From assembly GCA_964558415.1 (NCBI GenBank), contig CAZLDI010000006.1, positions 99,121-163,120 of the forward strand: DNA of 64,000 bases. Direction: 5' to 3'. The notes below the pieces were generated by a model. The model was not told the origin of the DNA. It made no database searches and saw only the letters and a program-made list of their open reading frames with translations. This DNA comes from CAZLDI01 sp964558415 (GTDB lineage Bacteria; Chloroflexota; Dehalococcoidia; SM23-28-2; RBG-16-64-32). How positions within the stretch are numbered: the stretch's first letter is position 1; every line of letters starts with the position of its first letter. The position numbers and the translations under genes were made by a program. Below are positions 47,431-54,885 of this stretch, piece by piece.

Positions 47431-48462
47431 ATGCCCGGCGTCGGCTACGTCTACGATCCCCTGTTCCTCGATCACGAGCTCCCCGGCCATCCCGAGCGGC
47501 CGGACCGACTTCGCTCCATCCTGCAGCATCTCGAAGAGTCGGGCGTCCTCGCCCGACTCCGGGCGATAGCGCCCCGAGACGCCACCGAGGCCGACCTCCG
47601 CTTCGTGCACACCGCCGACCTCATCGAGCGCGTGCGCTCCACTGCCGGCGTGCGTCAGGTCTGGTTCGACGCTGACACCTACGCCGTCGCCCGCTCGTAC
47701 GACGCCGCCCTGCGCGCTGCGGGTGGGCTGATCGCCGCAACAAACGCGATGCTGGATGGCGCGATCGATTCCGCCTTCTGCTTCGTCCGTCCGCCGGGCC
47801 ACCACGCGACGCCGGACCGAGCAATGGGATTCTGTCTCTTCAACAACGTCGCCGTCGCGGCCGCCCTGGCGCTGGAGAGACGCGACATCGACCGCGTGGC
47901 CATCGTCGACTTCGACGTGCACCACGGCAACGGAACGCAGGACATCTTCTACGATGACCCGCGCGTTCTCTACTTCTCCACCCATCAGTTCCCGCACTAC
48001 CCGGGTACCGGCCGCATCGAGGAGACCGGCGCCGGTGATGGCGCCGGGACGACTATCAACGTCCCGCTTCCGAGCGGCTGCGGGGACGAAGAGTACCTGC
48101 GCGCCTACAACGAGGTCTGCGCACCGCTCCTGCGCCGCTTTCGTCCACAGATGATCTTTGTATCAGCCGGTTTCGACGCTCACTTCGCCGACCAGCTCGC
48201 CCAGATGCTACTCAGCACCAGAGGCTACTACGAAATCGCCACTCTACTTCGGCAGCTCGCTCACGAATTGTGCGAGGGCCGCATCCTCTACGCCCTTGAA
48301 GGTGGTTACGACCTGACCGCGATCGCCTGGTCCGCCCGCGCCTGCCTCGACACCCTCCTCGGCGAGCCCTTCGCGCCCGACCCGCTGGGCCAGGGCCCCG
48401 GCGTCCGCGGCCCGGACATCGACGCCATCCTCGAGACCGTCAAGCGCACCCACGCCCTGTAG
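47431..48462 (+). CDS. Histone deacetylase-like zinc hydrolase (arginase/deacetylase fold)
   Basis: A 343-residue class II HDAC-like enzyme, cytoplasmic. Zinc and active-site motifs: RPPGHHATPDRAMGFCLFNN (tandem His), VAIVDFDVHHGNGTQDIFY (metal Asp and His), FVSAGFDAHFADQLAQ (metal Asp) and LEGGYDLTAIA with the transition-state Tyr. Bacterial relatives deacetylate polyamines, acetoin-linked proteins or acetylated lysine; the substrate is unknown. The downstream palindrome at 48505-48533 lies between this and the convergent DinB-like gene. Confidence 0.92.
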   Translation: MPGVGYVYDPLFLDHELPGHPERPDRLRSILQHLEESGVLARLRAIAPRDATEADLRFVHTADLIERVRSTAGVRQVWFDADTYAVARSYDAALRAAGGLIAATNAMLDGAIDSAFCFVRPPGHHATPDRAMGFCLFNNVAVAAALALERRDIDRVAIVDFDVHHGNGTQDIFYDDPRVLYFSTHQFPHYPGTGRIEETGAGDGAGTTINVPLPSGCGDEEYLRAYNEVCAPLLRRFRPQMIFVSAGFDAHFADQLAQMLLSTRGYYEIATLLRQLAHELCEGRILYALEGGYDLTAIAWSARACLDTLLGEPFAPDPLGQGPGVRGPDIDAILETVKRTHAL

Positions 48463-48504
48463 GGACGATCCTCGCGCTCGCCCGTCGTGAAATTGCCTCC
48501 GTCC

Positions 48505-48533
48505 GCTCGTCCTGAGGCTCTCGTAGGACGAGC
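48505..48533. repeat. Palindromic repeat element GCTCGTCCT...AGGACGAGC
   Basis: A 9-bp perfect stem with loop GAGGCTCTCGT. It belongs to the short-palindrome family seen at 15620, 16505 and 53488. Placed between convergent genes, it may also act as a two-way transcription end. Confidence 0.6.
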
Positions 48534-48566
48534 AGGCTACCACGTCGCGCTCGCCCGATTCCACTT

Positions 48567-49058
48567 TTACCCGCCGCGCGCCCTCCACCCTGCCACCGCG
48601 CCGTTCACCTGCTCCACGTGCTCCTCTAGGTGCGTGGCGTAGATCCGCAGCCAGTCCTCCACCGTGTAGCGCCCTGACTCCGAGTGCGTGCCTGACTTCT
48701 CCCACGCGTTCTCAGGCAGACGGCGAAGCAGCGGCGCGGTGTTCGCGCGCACCGCCTCCACAGTCGCCAGTGCCGCCTCCAGCGGGTGGTTGTGGTAGTC
48801 GAACGTCGCTGCCCAGTTCGCCGGGTCGTAGCCTACGATCACCGGCGCCGCCTCCGCCAGCAGATAGCGGATCCGCCCGTGGGAGTTCGTCTCAGAGTCC
48901 GCGCAGTGGCAGGCCACCTCGTGGACAGAGAACTCATTCGGCGCCGGCCGCCACTTCAGCGCTTCCGCAGGCGCCGCCGCCACTGCCGCCCGCAGCCGCG
49001 CCGGTCCTGTCGCATACTGCTCGATCAGCCGGTCGCGTTCGTCTTTGCTCAGTGCCAT
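48567..49058 (-). CDS. DinB-fold (DUF664/YfiT-like) metal-binding protein
   Basis: A 163-residue four-helix bundle. Metal ligands expected for the family are present: FSVHEVACHCADSE (first His), YDYHNH-like AATFDYHNHPLEAA and IYATHLEEHVEQVNG (last two His). Such proteins are often mycothiol- or bacillithiol-dependent transferases, but this is not provable here. ATG 49058 has GGAGGGAGAAC before it, and that ribosome site is itself part of a GGAAGGAGG repeat. It lies 26 nt after hemW, probably cotranscribed. Confidence 0.84.
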   Translation of the reverse strand: MALSKDERDRLIEQYATGPARLRAAVAAAPAEALKWRPAPNEFSVHEVACHCADSETNSHGRIRYLLAEAAPVIVGYDPANWAATFDYHNHPLEAALATVEAVRANTAPLLRRLPENAWEKSGTHSESGRYTVEDWLRIYATHLEEHVEQVNGAVAGWRARGG

Positions 49059-49060
49059 GT

Positions 49061-49086
49061 TCTCCCTCCTTCCTCCTTCCTGCTTC
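49061..49086. repeat. GGAAGGAGG tract filling the hemW-dinB gap
   Basis: The entire gap between the hemW stop and the DinB-like start is the purine-rich tandem repeat seen elsewhere in the window. It supplies the Shine-Dalgarno site of the next gene. Confidence 0.65.
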
Positions 49087-50317
49087 AATCCGGCAGCAAC
49101 CTCACGAACACCTCGTTCGCCAGCAATCGCCCCTTTGCCGTCAATCGTACCCGCCCGTTCTCGCGTTCCAGCAGCCCGTACGACGTCATCTCCTCGATCG
49201 TGCCGGTGTGAAGGTCTTCGAAAGCGGTTCCGAAACGCCTCGCGAACCCCGCGAGGTCCAGGCCCTCGTTCAACCGCAGCCCAAGGATCGCCGCATCCGA
49301 CATCGACGCGTCGGGCGATTGCTCCTCCACGAACGCGACTTGCCTCATCGACTTCAGCAACGCCGCACCGTCGCCGCCCACTTCAACTCCGCGTTCCGCC
49401 GTCTCCAGCACCCGCTCGATGTACTGCTTCGGCGAATACACGTCCGCGAACCGGTACTCCTTCCTCCTTCCTCCTTCCTCCTTCCACCCCACGTGCGAAT
49501 GCGCCCCCGGCCCCAGTCCCAACCATTGACCGTTGCGCCAGTACACCAGGTTGTGCCGGCACTCCTCCCCGGTCCGCGACCAGTTCGAGATCTCGTACTG
49601 TGCGTACCCCGCCGCCGCCAACTGCTCGCACGACCACTCGTACATATCTGCCTGCGCGTCGCCATCCGGCTCCGGCACAGTCCCCCGCCCGATGTCATAC
49701 GCCAGTTTCGTCCCCTCCTCCACTGTCAGTGCGTAGAGCGACAGGTGCTCCGGGCCAAGCGATATGGCTTGTTCCACCGTCGTCTGCCACCGCGCCATCG
49801 TCTGGTCTGCCAGCCCGTAGATAAGGTCAAGGTTCACGCGCTCAAACCCCGCCTCGCGCGCCCAGCGGTACCCCTCCTTCGCCTCCTCGGCAGAATGAAT
49901 TCGGTCCAGCGCTGCAAGCTCGTCGTCGTGGAACGACTGCACGCCGAAGCTCAGCCGGTTCACCCCCAGTGACACCAGCCCCCGCAGGTACTCCAGATCG
50001 ACCGTCCCCGGGTTCGCTTCAAGCGACAACTCCGCGTCCGCAGCCAGCGCGAACGCCTGCCGCAGCGCCGTCATGATCCGCGCCAGCTCCGCCAGCGGCA
50101 GCAAGCTCGGCGTCCCGCCTCCGAAGAACACCGTCGGTACCCGCCGCTCGCGGAGAACCCCGCCCCACAGCCCAATCTCCGCCACGAGCGCCTCCACGAA
50201 CGGCCGCATCAAAGACTCAATCCCTGCATAGGAGTTGAAGTCGCAGTACGCGCATTTCAGCGTGCAGAACGGGATGTGGACGTAGACGGAAATGGGTTCA
50301 CGACTCATCGCCTGCAT
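49085..50317 (-). CDS. hemW: Radical SAM haem chaperone HemW (coproporphyrinogen III oxidase-like)
   Basis: A 410-residue radical SAM protein. PFCTLKCAYCDFNSY holds the 4Fe-4S Cys triad (18, 22, 25). Further family segments are FGGGTPSLLP, EANPGTVDLEYL, NRLSFGVQSFHDDELAALDR, DLIYGLADQTMARW and EISNWSRTGEECRHNLVYWR. HemN-specific N-terminal residues are missing, so HemW (haem insertion) fits better than a true oxidase. At about residues 278-288 a repeat-derived insertion KEEGGRRKE interrupts the usual GAHS...R region. Start is ATG 50317 or ATG 50308. Confidence 0.92.
   Translation of the reverse strand: MQAMSREPISVYVHIPFCTLKCAYCDFNSYAGIESLMRPFVEALVAEIGLWGGVLRERRVPTVFFGGGTPSLLPLAELARIMTALRQAFALAADAELSLEANPGTVDLEYLRGLVSLGVNRLSFGVQSFHDDELAALDRIHSAEEAKEGYRWAREAGFERVNLDLIYGLADQTMARWQTTVEQAISLGPEHLSLYALTVEEGTKLAYDIGRGTVPEPDGDAQADMYEWSCEQLAAAGYAQYEISNWSRTGEECRHNLVYWRNGQWLGLGPGAHSHVGWKEEGGRRKEYRFADVYSPKQYIERVLETAERGVEVGGDGAALLKSMRQVAFVEEQSPDASMSDAAILGLRLNEGLDLAGFARRFGTAFEDLHTGTIEEMTSYGLLERENGRVRLTAKGRLLANEVFVRLLPD
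49457..49485. repeat. In-frame GGAAGGAGG repeat inside hemW
   Basis: A near-perfect tandem of the 7-nt unit CTTCCTC/CTCCTTC on the plus strand encodes KEEGGRRKE at about residues 279-287 of HemW, next to the conserved GPGAHSHVG segment. Confidence 0.7.
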
Positions 50318-50325
50318 CCTATCAG

Positions 50326-50392
50326 GTCTGACCCCCTGACCCGGTGACCTCTTGACCCTCTGGCCCCTTGCCTCTTTGACCCCTTGGCCCGC
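50326..50392. repeat. Tandem degenerate TGACCCCTTGGCC repeat between hemW and aspS
   Basis: About six units of 10-12 nt, each a variant of TGACCCCTTGGCC, occupy nearly the whole gap between the divergent hemW and aspS genes. The unit ctttgaccccttg is also found inside nrdJ copy 1. A short related tract lies at 54809-54838. Confidence 0.7.
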
Positions 50393-50399
50393 AGCCCCC

Positions 50400-50405
50400 T
50401 ACACT
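50400..50405 (+). promoter_or_regulatory. -10 box of aspS, leaderless type
   Basis: TACACT ends 9 nt before the ATG at 50415, right at the edge of the tandem repeat. No Shine-Dalgarno site. Confidence 0.45.
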
Positions 50406-50414
50406 ACTCTCACT

Positions 50415-52229
50415 ATGCTCAAGACCCATGCCTGCGGCGAACTGCGCGCTTCGCACGAGGGCACGGAAGTCATGCTCGCTGGCTGGGTGCACCGCCGACG
50501 CGATCACGGTGGCCTGGTCTTCATCGACCTGCGGGACCACGACGGGCTGGTCCAGGTCGTCTTCAGCCCGCAGGACGCCGCGGACGCCTACGCCGTCGCG
50601 GACGGCTCCCGCGGGGAGTACGTCCTCCAGGTCACCGGCGCCGTCAGCCGCCGCCCGGCCGGCACCGAGAACGCTAGCCTACCGACGGGGGAGATCGAGG
50701 TCCACGCCAGCGCCGCCCAGCTCTTGAACGCCGCGAAGACGCCGCCCTTCTACATCACCGAGGAAACGGACGTCGAGGAGTTGCTGCGCCTCAAGTACCG
50801 CTACCTGGACCTCCGCCGCGAGACGATCCACGCCAACATCGTCCTTCGCCACCGCGTGATCAAGTACATCCGCGACTTCCTCAGCGAGCGTGGCTTCACG
50901 GAGATCGAGACGCCCCTGCTCACGGCCCCCACACCGGAGGGCGCGCGGGATTACCTGGTCCCCAGCCGCGTGCACGCCGGCCACTTCTACGCCCTTCCGC
51001 AGTCGCCGCAGCAGTTCAAGCAGCTCCTGATGGTCGCCGGCTTCGAACGCTACTTCCAGATCGCCCGCTGCCTGCGCGACGAAGACCTGCGCGCCGACCG
51101 CCAGCCAGAGCACACTCAGCTCGACCTCGAGCTGAGTTTCGTCTCTGACGAAGAGGACATCTTGCGGCTGGCTGAAGAGCTTTACTACAACCTGGCGACC
51201 ACGGTCACACCCCACTTTCGCATCCAGCAGCACCCGTTCCCCCGCATGACTTACGACGAGTCGATGCGCCGCTTCGGGACGGACAAGCCGGACCTGCGCT
51301 ACGCCCTCGAGCTCTCGGATTTCTCGAACACCCTGCGCGAGAGCGAGTTCACGGTCTTCCGCCAGGCGATCGCTAATGGCGGCATGGTGCGCGGTCTCTG
51401 CGTCCCCGGAGGCGCGGAGTTCAGCCGGAAGCAGACGGACGACCTCACAACCTTTGTCCAGCAGTACGGCGCGAAGGGCCTCGTCTCGATGGCCTTCCTC
51501 GGCGACGGCAACCTCGACACATTGTCGATCGAGGACATCCGCTCGCCCGTTGCCAAGTACTTCACGGTGCAGCAAGCGCGCGAGATGGCGCGCATCGCCG
51601 GTGCCAACCGGGGCGACATGCTCCTGTTGGTGGCAGACAAGGCGACTGTCGCCAACAAGGCGCTGGACGCCCTCCGCCGCGAGATGGCCTCGCGGCTAAA
51701 CCTCGCGGACCCGGGCGTGCTCGCCTTCGGCTTCGTCACCCAGTACCCACTCCTGGAATGGAGCGACGGCGAGAGCCGCTGGACCGCCGCCCACCACCCG
51801 TTCACGTCGCCCCGCCTCGAGGACATGCCGTTGCTCGACAGCGACCCCGGACGTGTCCGCTCGCACGCCTACGACCTCGTCTGCAACGGCTGGGAGCTGC
51901 TCAGCGGATCGATCCGTATCCACCAGCGCGACGTACAGGAGAAGGTGTTCTCAATGCTGGGCATCAGCAAGGACGAAGCCCAGCGGCGCTTCGGTCACAT
52001 GCTGGAGGCCTTCGAGTTCGGCGCGCCGCCGCACGCGGGCATCGGCGCGGGCATGGACCGCCTCCTCGCCGTCCTCACCGGCCAGCCCGACATCCGCGAA
52101 GTGATCGCCTTCCCCAAGACCAAGAGCGCCTCCGAGCCGTTGACCGGCGCGCCGACCACCGTGACGGCGCAGCAGCTGGACGACCTCCACATCGCCGTCA
52201 CAGAGTTGGAGGAAGAACAAGCGCCGTAG
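50415..52229 (+). CDS. aspS: Aspartyl-tRNA synthetase
   Basis: A class IIb synthetase of 604 residues that charges tRNA-Asp. Order: OB-fold anticodon domain (about 1-105, AGWVHRRRDHGGLVFIDLRD), catalytic domain with motif 2 (FQIARCLRDEDLRADRQPEH), the bacterial GAD insertion (about 290-400, LVSMAFLGDG), and motif 3 (GAPPHAGIGAGMDRLLAVL). QPEHTQLDLELSFV is diagnostic. Whether it also charges tRNA-Asn is not clear from sequence. Confidence 0.96.
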   Translation: MLKTHACGELRASHEGTEVMLAGWVHRRRDHGGLVFIDLRDHDGLVQVVFSPQDAADAYAVADGSRGEYVLQVTGAVSRRPAGTENASLPTGEIEVHASAAQLLNAAKTPPFYITEETDVEELLRLKYRYLDLRRETIHANIVLRHRVIKYIRDFLSERGFTEIETPLLTAPTPEGARDYLVPSRVHAGHFYALPQSPQQFKQLLMVAGFERYFQIARCLRDEDLRADRQPEHTQLDLELSFVSDEEDILRLAEELYYNLATTVTPHFRIQQHPFPRMTYDESMRRFGTDKPDLRYALELSDFSNTLRESEFTVFRQAIANGGMVRGLCVPGGAEFSRKQTDDLTTFVQQYGAKGLVSMAFLGDGNLDTLSIEDIRSPVAKYFTVQQAREMARIAGANRGDMLLLVADKATVANKALDALRREMASRLNLADPGVLAFGFVTQYPLLEWSDGESRWTAAHHPFTSPRLEDMPLLDSDPGRVRSHAYDLVCNGWELLSGSIRIHQRDVQEKVFSMLGISKDEAQRRFGHMLEAFEFGAPPHAGIGAGMDRLLAVLTGQPDIREVIAFPKTKSASEPLTGAPTTVTAQQLDDLHIAVTELEEEQAP

Positions 52230-52278
52230 CTGCAGTGCCTTCAGGCCTGCGGAGACAACGGCTCGTCCGTTTATCGCG

Positions 52279-53457
52279 CTACCGAATCCAGCGCCTCCGC
52301 GCGTACCACGCGCCCGCCATAATCGCGGCCAGTCCGGCCAGTGCCGCCGCTACGGGGGGAGCGTAGTCCGCAGTCGACGAGCCTCCGCGGGACACCGGAT
52401 CAGCCGGACCCTCCCGTAGCCCGACCACACCGCCGACGGCGGGCGGGCCCGGCGGCGGGCAGCCGCTGTTTGACGCCGGACCGGCCAGCAGCGGGCAGGC
52501 GTCCTCCGGAGGAAGGAGGCCGTCGCCGTCCGCGTCTGGGCTCGGCTGCCAGTCAGGATACCCGTCATCGGCGGGGTTGTTGCTCAACCTGGTCTGCCCG
52601 CTTCCGTCTGAGTTCATCACGTAGATCTCGGAGATGTCGTCCCGGTTGCTTTGGAAGGCGACCTTGGTGCCGTTGGGAGACCAGACGGGGATCGCGTCGG
52701 ACGACGGGTTGTTGCTCCGGTTGATCTGGCTGGCGCCGTTGGCGTTCATCACGTAGATCTCAGCGTTACCGTCTCTATAGGAGTAGAAGGCGATCTTGCT
52801 GCCATCGGGCGACCAATTCGGACCGTGGTCATTGGCGATGCTGTTGCTCCGGTTTGTCTGGCCGGTGCCGTTGGCGTTCATTACGTAGATCTCAGTGTTG
52901 GCGTCCCGGGTGCTTACGAAGGCGATCTGTGACCCATCGGGCGACCAGGCGGGGGCGCCGCCATCTTCCGCCGCGTTGTTGGTCCGGTTCGTCTGGCCGC
53001 TCCCATTTGCGTTCATCACGTACACCTCCCCGTTGCCGTCCCGGTCGCTAGTGAAGACGATTTGCGACCCGTCGGGGGACCAGTGCGGCTCGCAGTCGTA
53101 CGCTGGGTTGTTGGTCAGCCGCGTCTGCCCGCTACCGTTGCCGTTCATGGCGTAGATCTCGGCGTTGCCGTCCCGGTAGCTGCAGAAGGCGATCTGAGAC
53201 CCGTCCGCTGCCCAAGCAGGGTACTGATCCACAGCCGGGTTATTCGTGAGCCTGGTCTGGCCCGCGCCGTCCGCGTCCATCGCGTAGATCTCAGGGTTGC
53301 CATCCCGGTCGGTGCCGAAGGCGATCTTACCGTTCGCGCCGGGAAATGCGCCCTCGGCCGGGTTTGGGCCGGGCGCCAGCACGGCGAGGAGCGCCGCCAG
53401 CGCCGCCAGGGCCGCTAGCGAGCGGACCAGTGAGAAAGTGGCTCTTCCGTTGGTCAT
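52279..53457 (-). CDS. Secreted PD40/TolB-type beta-propeller protein with C-terminal anchor, paralogue A
   Basis: A 392-residue exported protein. Signal helix at about 10-35 (LVRSLAALAALAALLAVLAP), then six PD40 blades of the form WSPDGSQIAFxSxRDGNAEIYVMN (about 40-310), a DPDADGDGLLPPEDACP Ca-binding-like turn, a Pro/Gly linker, and a last membrane helix ending in AWYARRRWIR. The tail looks like a membrane or sorting anchor. ATG 53457 is chosen over a longer frame. Function unknown; propellers of this type bind proteins or sugars. Shares most of its sequence with the next gene. Confidence 0.82.
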   Translation of the reverse strand: MTNGRATFSLVRSLAALAALAALLAVLAPGPNPAEGAFPGANGKIAFGTDRDGNPEIYAMDADGAGQTRLTNNPAVDQYPAWAADGSQIAFCSYRDGNAEIYAMNGNGSGQTRLTNNPAYDCEPHWSPDGSQIVFTSDRDGNGEVYVMNANGSGQTNRTNNAAEDGGAPAWSPDGSQIAFVSTRDANTEIYVMNANGTGQTNRSNSIANDHGPNWSPDGSKIAFYSYRDGNAEIYVMNANGASQINRSNNPSSDAIPVWSPNGTKVAFQSNRDDISEIYVMNSDGSGQTRLSNNPADDGYPDWQPSPDADGDGLLPPEDACPLLAGPASNSGCPPPGPPAVGGVVGLREGPADPVSRGGSSTADYAPPVAAALAGLAAIMAGAWYARRRWIR

Positions 53458-53487
53458 GTCGCACCCCCTTGTGTGTGTGATGTCACT

Positions 53488-53520
53488 ACCGAATTCAGCC
53501 TTCGGCAAGCTCAGGGCAGG
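53488..53520. repeat. Palindromic repeat at the end of paralogue B
   Basis: TTCGGCAAGCTCAGGGCAGG is another member of the CCTGAGCCCGTCGAAGGG family. The stop codon of PD40 paralogue B lies inside it, so the repeat sets that protein's C-terminus (GRRLP). Confidence 0.55.
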
Positions 53521-54680
53521 CGCCTGCCCAGCCGGGCACAGCGCGCATACCACGCGCCGGCCACAATCGCGGCCAGTCCGGCCAGGGCCGCCGCTACGAG
53601 CGAAGCGTCGTCCGCAGTTGGGGAGCCTGAGCCGCGGGACGCCGGATCAGCCGAGCCGTCCCGAAGCCCGACGACCCCGCCCACGGCGGGAGGCCCCGGC
53701 GGCGGGCAGCCGCTGTTCGACGCCGGACCGGCCAGCAGCGGGCAAACGTCCTCAGGAGGAAGCACACCGTCGCTGTCGGCGTCCGGCTGCCAGTCGGGCG
53801 AGGCGCCACTGGCGGGCGGGGAGGTGAGAGTGATCTGGCCGCTACCGTTCGCGTTCATGACTTTGATCTCGCCAGAGTTGGTGCCGAAAACGATCTTGGT
53901 GCCGTCGGGGGACCAGGCGGGCGTGCCGTTCACCCCGTTGCTAGTGAGCGCGGTCTGGCCGGTGCCGTTCGCGTTCATCACGTAGATATCAGACGTCCCG
54001 GCCGGGCCGGCCATGAAAGTGATCTTGGTGCCATCGGGCGACCAGTTCGGGAAGCGGTTGAAGAGCCCGTTGTTCGTGAGGTTGGTCTGGCCGGTGCCAT
54101 CGGCGTTCATCGCGTAGATATCGCGCGGGGGGAAGCGATGGAACGCAATCTTCGACCCGTCAGGCGACCAAGCAGGGTCGCTTTCGACAGCCGGATCGCT
54201 CGTGAGCTGAGTTTCACCGGTGCCGTCAGCGTTCATGACCCAGATGTCGAAGAGAGATGGGCCCGGCGAGCGGTAGAAAGCGATCTTCTCTCCGTCAGGC
54301 GACCAGGCGGGGTCGGTATCGAGCACCGCGTTGTTGGTGAGCCGTGTCTGGCCCGTGCCGTCCGCGTCCATCACGTAGATCTCTTGATTCCCATCTCGCC
54401 CGCTGTCGAAGGCGATCTTGGTGCCGTCCGCTGACCACGCGGGATACTGCTCGCCCGCCGTGGTGTTAGTAAGCCTCGTCTGGGCGCTCCCGTCCGGGTT
54501 CATCACGTAGATCTCGCCATTGCCGTCCCGGATGCTGTAGAAGGCGATCTTGCCGTTCGCGCCGGGGAAGGCGCTCTCGACAGCATCCGGGCCAGACGCC
54601 AGCACGGCGAGGAGCGCCGCCAATAGCGCCAGGACGCCCAATGAGCGAACACACAGAAACGCGCGTGTTGCGGTGGTCAT
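53511..54680 (-). CDS. Secreted PD40/TolB-type beta-propeller protein with C-terminal anchor, paralogue B
   Basis: A 389-residue tandem paralogue of the gene downstream. Signal helix (SLGVLALLAALLAVLASGPD), six PD40 blades (first ANGKIAFYSIRDGNGEIYVM), the same PEDVCPLLAGPASNSGCPPP segment, linker and terminal helix AGAWYARCARLGR. The ends of the two proteins are much more alike than their middles, which suggests duplication followed by gene conversion or selection on export and anchoring. A good promoter lies at 54721-54749. Function unknown. Confidence 0.82.
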   Translation of the reverse strand: MTTATRAFLCVRSLGVLALLAALLAVLASGPDAVESAFPGANGKIAFYSIRDGNGEIYVMNPDGSAQTRLTNTTAGEQYPAWSADGTKIAFDSGRDGNQEIYVMDADGTGQTRLTNNAVLDTDPAWSPDGEKIAFYRSPGPSLFDIWVMNADGTGETQLTSDPAVESDPAWSPDGSKIAFHRFPPRDIYAMNADGTGQTNLTNNGLFNRFPNWSPDGTKITFMAGPAGTSDIYVMNANGTGQTALTSNGVNGTPAWSPDGTKIVFGTNSGEIKVMNANGSGQITLTSPPASGASPDWQPDADSDGVLPPEDVCPLLAGPASNSGCPPPGPPAVGGVVGLRDGSADPASRGSGSPTADDASLVAAALAGLAAIVAGAWYARCARLGRRLP

Positions 54681-54720
54681 ACCGCACCCCCTCTCGCCGA
54701 GTTGCTGTCTCAGCGTGGAC

Positions 54721-54749
54721 GGTTTATCACGCAGACTGGCGAATGTCAA
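54721..54749 (-). promoter_or_regulatory. Promoter of the PD40 gene pair
   Basis: On the minus strand TTGACA (54749-54744), 17-bp spacer, TAAACC (54726-54721). The -10 match is modest but the -35 is perfect. Confidence 0.55.
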
Positions 54750-54885
54750 TACCAGAAACGAGGTATGAAACGATTGCGACGGATCACGAGGATGCATCAC
54801 TCGGCGCCCTTGACCATTGACCCGCGACCCACCGACCATGATTCCAGCAAACCAAACCCCGGTTGCTTGCGTTCCCTAATGTAGT

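Noticed and set aside
50326..50392. CRISPR-like array
   Set aside because: Units are 10-12 nt and directly adjacent, without spacers; it is a degenerate tandem repeat.
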